The notes beneath the pieces were generated by a model, which saw nothing but the letters and a program-made list of their open reading frames with translations, was not told the origin of the DNA and ran no database searches. Positions 61,613 to 64,000 of a stretch of DNA of 64,000 bases are shown here, piece by piece. Both the position numbers and the translations under genes were made by a program. The DNA comes from Saprospiraceae bacterium. GTDB taxonomy: Bacteria > Bacteroidota > Bacteroidia > Chitinophagales > Saprospiraceae. The DNA is taken from positions 1,116,001 to 1,180,000 of the forward strand of contig JADJNF010000008.1 of assembly GCA_016714445.1 (NCBI GenBank). Direction: 5' to 3'. Numbering within the stretch: position 1 is the stretch's first letter; every line of letters begins with the position of its first letter.

Positions 61613-62434
61613 TTAATTTTTTGTTGAAGTACATGCAGGACTTATGCCCAAAATATAATTTTGAACCACATCAATTTTTGCCGCTGTTTCAGCTCCCAAA
61701 AACCCGCTTATCATTTCATTTTTTAAGTTTAATTTTGCCTGTTCAGTCAGTTTGGTTGAAACCGGCAGATAAGTCCAATGCCATTTTTCTTCAAAATAAC
61801 CTGTTTTTCGATCACTTCCCATTTTTGTGTATGGTTGGCAAAAGCCATATTCAGACGCGTGATTGATCAACCATGTGTAGAGCAAAAGTCCTTCACCTGA
61901 TTCGAACCAGGTATTGTCAAACGCATTAAAATCCATATCCGTACCCCAATGATGACGTGAAGTACCTGGCATTGAACTATATTCCAGGATTTTTTTCGCA
62001 CGTTTCAGGTCATCTTTGATGTCGGCAGCAGCATTTATGTTGTCTTCAAGGATCGTTTTTCCTGTCCATTTGTTTTCCCAGATTCTTTTTTGATTTTCAA
62101 AGTTTCTGGTAGCGGATCTTATTTTAAGAAAAATCCCTTCTTTTGCTGCTGCTTCATACATGAGTACAAAGGATTGAAAAACATCTTTGCGGATATATCT
62201 GAGTTCTTCATCACGATATTTTGGCGGAATCAACATAAATTCCTGATGTTGGGCAGGGTCAAACTTACCCATTAAATAATCCACCGTTATCAGAGCCTGA
62301 TCTGATTTTTCAATATGGGAATCGGACATTGGATAAGAGATTGAAGTTGCTATTTCAGATGACGGCTTTTGTGCGTTGCATGAACATAATATCACCATCA
62401 TCGAGCAAAAAAGGGGTATACTTACTTTATTCAT
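61613..62434 (-). CDS. M15 family D-alanyl-D-alanine carboxypeptidase-like lipoprotein
   Basis: A 273-residue lipoprotein (lipobox VILCSC, about 15-20) with a VanY/DacB-type M15B peptidase domain. The zinc ligands are in SSMPGTSRHHWGTDMDFN (His and Asp of the S-x-H-x(6)-D motif) and EKWHWTYLP (the last His), with RSATRNFENQKRIWENKW before. It cuts the terminal D-Ala of peptidoglycan stem peptides. Size normal. It is followed at one base by the MATE exporter and preceded by a small membrane protein gene 11 bases upstream, forming a three-gene group. Confidence 0.9.
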   Translation of the reverse strand: MNKVSIPLFCSMMVILCSCNAQKPSSEIATSISYPMSDSHIEKSDQALITVDYLMGKFDPAQHQEFMLIPPKYRDEELRYIRKDVFQSFVLMYEAAAKEGIFLKIRSATRNFENQKRIWENKWTGKTILEDNINAAADIKDDLKRAKKILEYSSMPGTSRHHWGTDMDFNAFDNTWFESGEGLLLYTWLINHASEYGFCQPYTKMGSDRKTGYFEEKWHWTYLPVSTKLTEQAKLNLKNEMISGFLGAETAAKIDVVQNYILGISPACTSTKN

Positions 62435-62445
62435 GAAACCTGTTT

Positions 62446-62802
62446 TTAATATTTTTTACTTGAAATTAATGCACTTTTGTAGTTCATAATAAAGTATAGT
62501 AGTGCTAAAAAAGAAGTAATCATCATACCAACAACTCTAAAAATGGCCATATGGTCATCGCGCCCGATGGATCCGTCCAAAGGTTTTATCAAAGCTAGAA
62601 ACACCAAAAGGGTCAATGCAGCGGCAACTCGTACCTGACTAATTACTTTATACTGAACTCCATTATTTAGGGATAAAAGCATTATTCCAAAAACAAAAGG
62701 AATAAAAGCAGTCATAGAAGGGTTAATCGACCCTAAATAAGCCCAAATACTAAAAAGAATAAGAGCCACTGCATTCAAAAGATTAGCTATATAAGCGTTC
62801 AT
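62446..62802 (-). CDS. Small four-helix membrane protein
   Basis: A 118-residue protein with four predicted membrane helices (about 8-25, 30-47, 58-76, 88-108). Glycine and small residues in the helices (IWAYLGSINPSMTAFIPFVFGIML) recall the TMEM14-like small membrane proteins, though I cannot confirm this by eye. Function unknown. It is the first gene of the group with the M15 peptidase and MATE exporter. Confidence 0.65.
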   Translation of the reverse strand: MNAYIANLLNAVALILFSIWAYLGSINPSMTAFIPFVFGIMLLSLNNGVQYKVISQVRVAAALTLLVFLALIKPLDGSIGRDDHMAIFRVVGMMITSFLALLYFIMNYKSALISSKKY

Positions 62803-63224
62803 ATCTTAATTTTTTTTTTGTAACTTATTTAACGACTTTAATGGTAAATGGTTGTTGGCTTTATATATCACTATCTATTCTTTTTGACGCTATTTAACAT
62901 GTCTGTTTTATGATTTTCAAGTGGTCATTCAATACTTCTGGTTAAGATCACTATTTTGAAAATGTATGTATACCTGTTCTTTACATTGGCGAAAATATAA
63001 CTTTGCGAATACTTTTCTGGAAAGTGAAACCAATAAAGCATTATCAAATTAACTTTGCAAAAGAGATTCTTTCATATTTTTATCTTCTTGAATGTCAATA
63101 TTATATATAAAGTAAACCTAAATAAAGTATATTACTTTTTATCCAAACAAATTCTATGCAAATCTATTCTTTCAAATTTTTTACACCACACAAATTAAGA
63201 AGACTCCACCTTGTAATATAGATA
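62803..63224. other. AT-rich gap without recognisable features
   Basis: About 420 bases between the small membrane protein and csaA. I see no reading frame, hairpin or repeat worth naming. A single TAACTTTG box on the plus strand at 62998-63005 has no matching -33 element and no gene behind it. Confidence 0.5.
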
Positions 63225-63554
63225 TCAAGCAATTTTATCTCCATTTTTTGCTTTTTTATCAGGGGTAAGCAGGATGATTTCATTATCCGGACCGACAACA
63301 CCTAATATTAAACACTCAGAAATAAAATCAGCAATCTTTTTTGGTGGAAAACTGATAACCGCTATTATTTGTTTGCCAATCAATTCAGGTTTAGAATAAA
63401 GTTTTATAATTTGCGCAGAGCTCAGTTTAATTCCCAAAGGACCAAAATCAACTTTCAATATATATGCTGGTTTTTTGGCTTTAGGGAAATCATCTACTTC
63501 AATTATAGTTCCCACTCTCATATCCACTTTTTCAAACTCTGCCCATGTAAGCAT
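63225..63554 (-). CDS. csaA: tRNA-binding chaperone CsaA
   Basis: A 109-residue tRNA-binding OB-fold protein. FEKVDMRVGTIIEVDDFPKAKKPAYILKVDFG and the segment LSSAQIIKLYSKPELIGKQIIAVISFPPKKIADF are typical of CsaA, and the last part ILGVVGPDNEIILLTPDK closes the barrel. In Bacillus CsaA has chaperone activity and binds tRNA; the biological role is unclear. The promoter-like CAAAAGTA (63576-63583, complement of TACTTTTG) with CCAAAA at 63607-63612 lies just upstream. Confidence 0.88.
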   Translation of the reverse strand: MLTWAEFEKVDMRVGTIIEVDDFPKAKKPAYILKVDFGPLGIKLSSAQIIKLYSKPELIGKQIIAVISFPPKKIADFISECLILGVVGPDNEIILLTPDKKAKNGDKIA

Positions 63555-63575
63555 TTTATATTTTTAGTAACAGCG

Positions 63576-63611
63576 CAAAAGTAGTATATAATTTTAGTTT
63601 TATTTACCAAA
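63576..63611 (-). promoter_or_regulatory. Promoter of csaA
   Basis: On the minus strand TTTG (complement of 63608-63611), 24 bases, then TACTTTTG (complement of 63576-63583). The predicted start is about 15 bases before the start codon at 63554. Confidence 0.45.
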
Positions 63612-63646
63612 AGGTGCATTTTCGTCAGTGCAATAACATTATGAAG

Positions 63647-64000
63647 TTAAACTATTTTTCTTCCATGATAAATTTTTAGCTCCGTTTTGGCTATTATTTG
63701 CTGAATATTATCAGGAGTTATTTTACCGGCTGCAATGATATTAATTTTTTTACCACTTGCTTTTTGCATTTTGGATAACATTTGTGCACCTGAAATAGCA
63801 TCAAGTTCACCTCCTGAAGAAAGAATATACCGAACATTTGATATATTTTTTAGTATTTCAACTTCTCCCAGAATATTAAAACACTGATCAATAGCTTTAT
63901 GAATGGTAACCGGAAATGGAAAAGCAGCTTTACAGATTTGATAGATAGCTTTAATGTCCAGAATAATGTGGTTATGTACATTTTTAGTGACGGCCCCAAA
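63647..64000 (-). CDS. cutC: CutC family protein, 3' part
   Basis: The last 117 codons of a CutC-type copper homeostasis protein; the gene runs off the right end of the window, so it has no start here. The translation begins FGAVTKNVHNHIILDIKAIY, with PVTIHKAIDQCFNILGEVEIL (the THRAFD region), VRYILSSGGELDAISGAQML (the RILTSGG phosphate loop) and INIIAAGKITPDNIQQII, the C-terminal strands of the TIM barrel. CutC proteins have been linked to copper tolerance but function is uncertain. Stop TAA is the complement of 63647-63649. Confidence 0.85.
   Translation of the reverse strand, partial: FGAVTKNVHNHIILDIKAIYQICKAAFPFPVTIHKAIDQCFNILGEVEILKNISNVRYILSSGGELDAISGAQMLSKMQKASGKKINIIAAGKITPDNIQQIIAKTELKIYHGRKIV

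Overview
The window looks like a chromosomal segment of a Bacteroidota bacterium, most plausibly a Saprospiraceae-like member of the Chitinophagia/Saprospiria side of the phylum. The evidence is an AT-rich sequence, several promoters of the Bacteroidota type (TTTG, then about 19-24 bases, then TAnnTTTG) with very short leaders and few Shine-Dalgarno sites, a PorQ-type protein linked to the type IX secretion system, a Sec-type clade II nitrous oxide reductase, many lipoproteins with Bacteroidota-style lipoboxes, and families largely confined to the phylum (DUF3109, YwqK lipoproteins, fused branched-chain 2-oxoacid dehydrogenase E1). No rRNA, tRNA, phage, intact transposase or CRISPR array is visible. 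The assignment to Saprospiraceae is inference; the phylum is well supported.

Layout. 1-2848 (minus): aroA (frameshifted), an OsmC protein and PhoH. 3003-4116 (plus): a SAM hydrolase-type protein and a small monooxygenase. 4300-6265 (minus): a lone 5-oxoprolinase subunit C homologue and a PaaE-like reductase. 6436-7891 (plus): a family 2 glycosyltransferase (frameshifted) and a fasciclin lipoprotein. 8029-15726 (minus): a compact nitrous oxide respiration operon, cytochrome c - nosZ - membrane/NosL fusion - nosD - nosF - nosY, continuing into a group 3 truncated haemoglobin, an unknown lipoprotein and a small cupin. 15857-26855 (minus): site-2 protease, acyl-CoA dehydrogenase, RNase HII, a MacB-type permease, a family 9 glycosyltransferase, a FadA/FadN beta-oxidation pair, and thymidylate kinase, with two unusual gene-poor gaps. 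27017-38629 (plus): metallophosphoesterase, MeaB GTPase, M23 peptidase, dnaX, a Crp/Fnr regulator, DUF3109, PpiD, YwqK lipoprotein, PorQ. 38631-40193 (minus): SelO. 40644-45557 (plus): cystathionine gamma-synthase, an AT-rich WG-repeat gene (frameshifted), radC, a methyltransferase and DinB. 45622-49582 (minus): beta-barrel protein, tiny membrane protein, 2-oxoglutarate dehydrogenase E1. 49817-54782 (plus): rpsT, a surface antigen, a membrane protein, fused E1, a GIN-domain protein. 54849-64000: lipoprotein, thioredoxin/MsrA-like fusion, helical-repeat protein, hydrolase, MATE exporter, M15 peptidase, CsaA, and the 3' part of cutC running off the right edge.

How it works together. The clear metabolic theme is respiration of N2O: NosZ reduces N2O in the periplasm, the lipoprotein cytochrome c probably delivers electrons, NosD/F/Y and the NosL domain supply copper and mature the enzyme, and the globin placed directly behind nosY may protect the system from NO. 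A 20-bp palindrome about 42 bases upstream of the presumed start of this operon is a good candidate for a Crp/Fnr-family activator site. The second theme is fatty-acid and branched-chain 2-oxoacid oxidation (acyl-CoA dehydrogenase, FadN/FadA, fused E1, SucA, MeaB).

Notable points outside annotation: dnaX carries a run of nine A exactly behind the clamp-loader domain with stops immediately in both other frames, a classical arrangement for making a short gamma form; three genes (aroA, the glycosyltransferase, the WG gene) are each broken by one base in a homopolymer, which suggests residual assembly error; a 106-110 bp structured repeat occurs three times, always in front of a gene in the same relative orientation; a 650-bp gap holds five related hairpins behind a promoter-like sequence; a promoter/terminator pair encloses a candidate 80-nt RNA; and a 161-bp MITE-like element lies in front of the cystathionine gamma-synthase gene.
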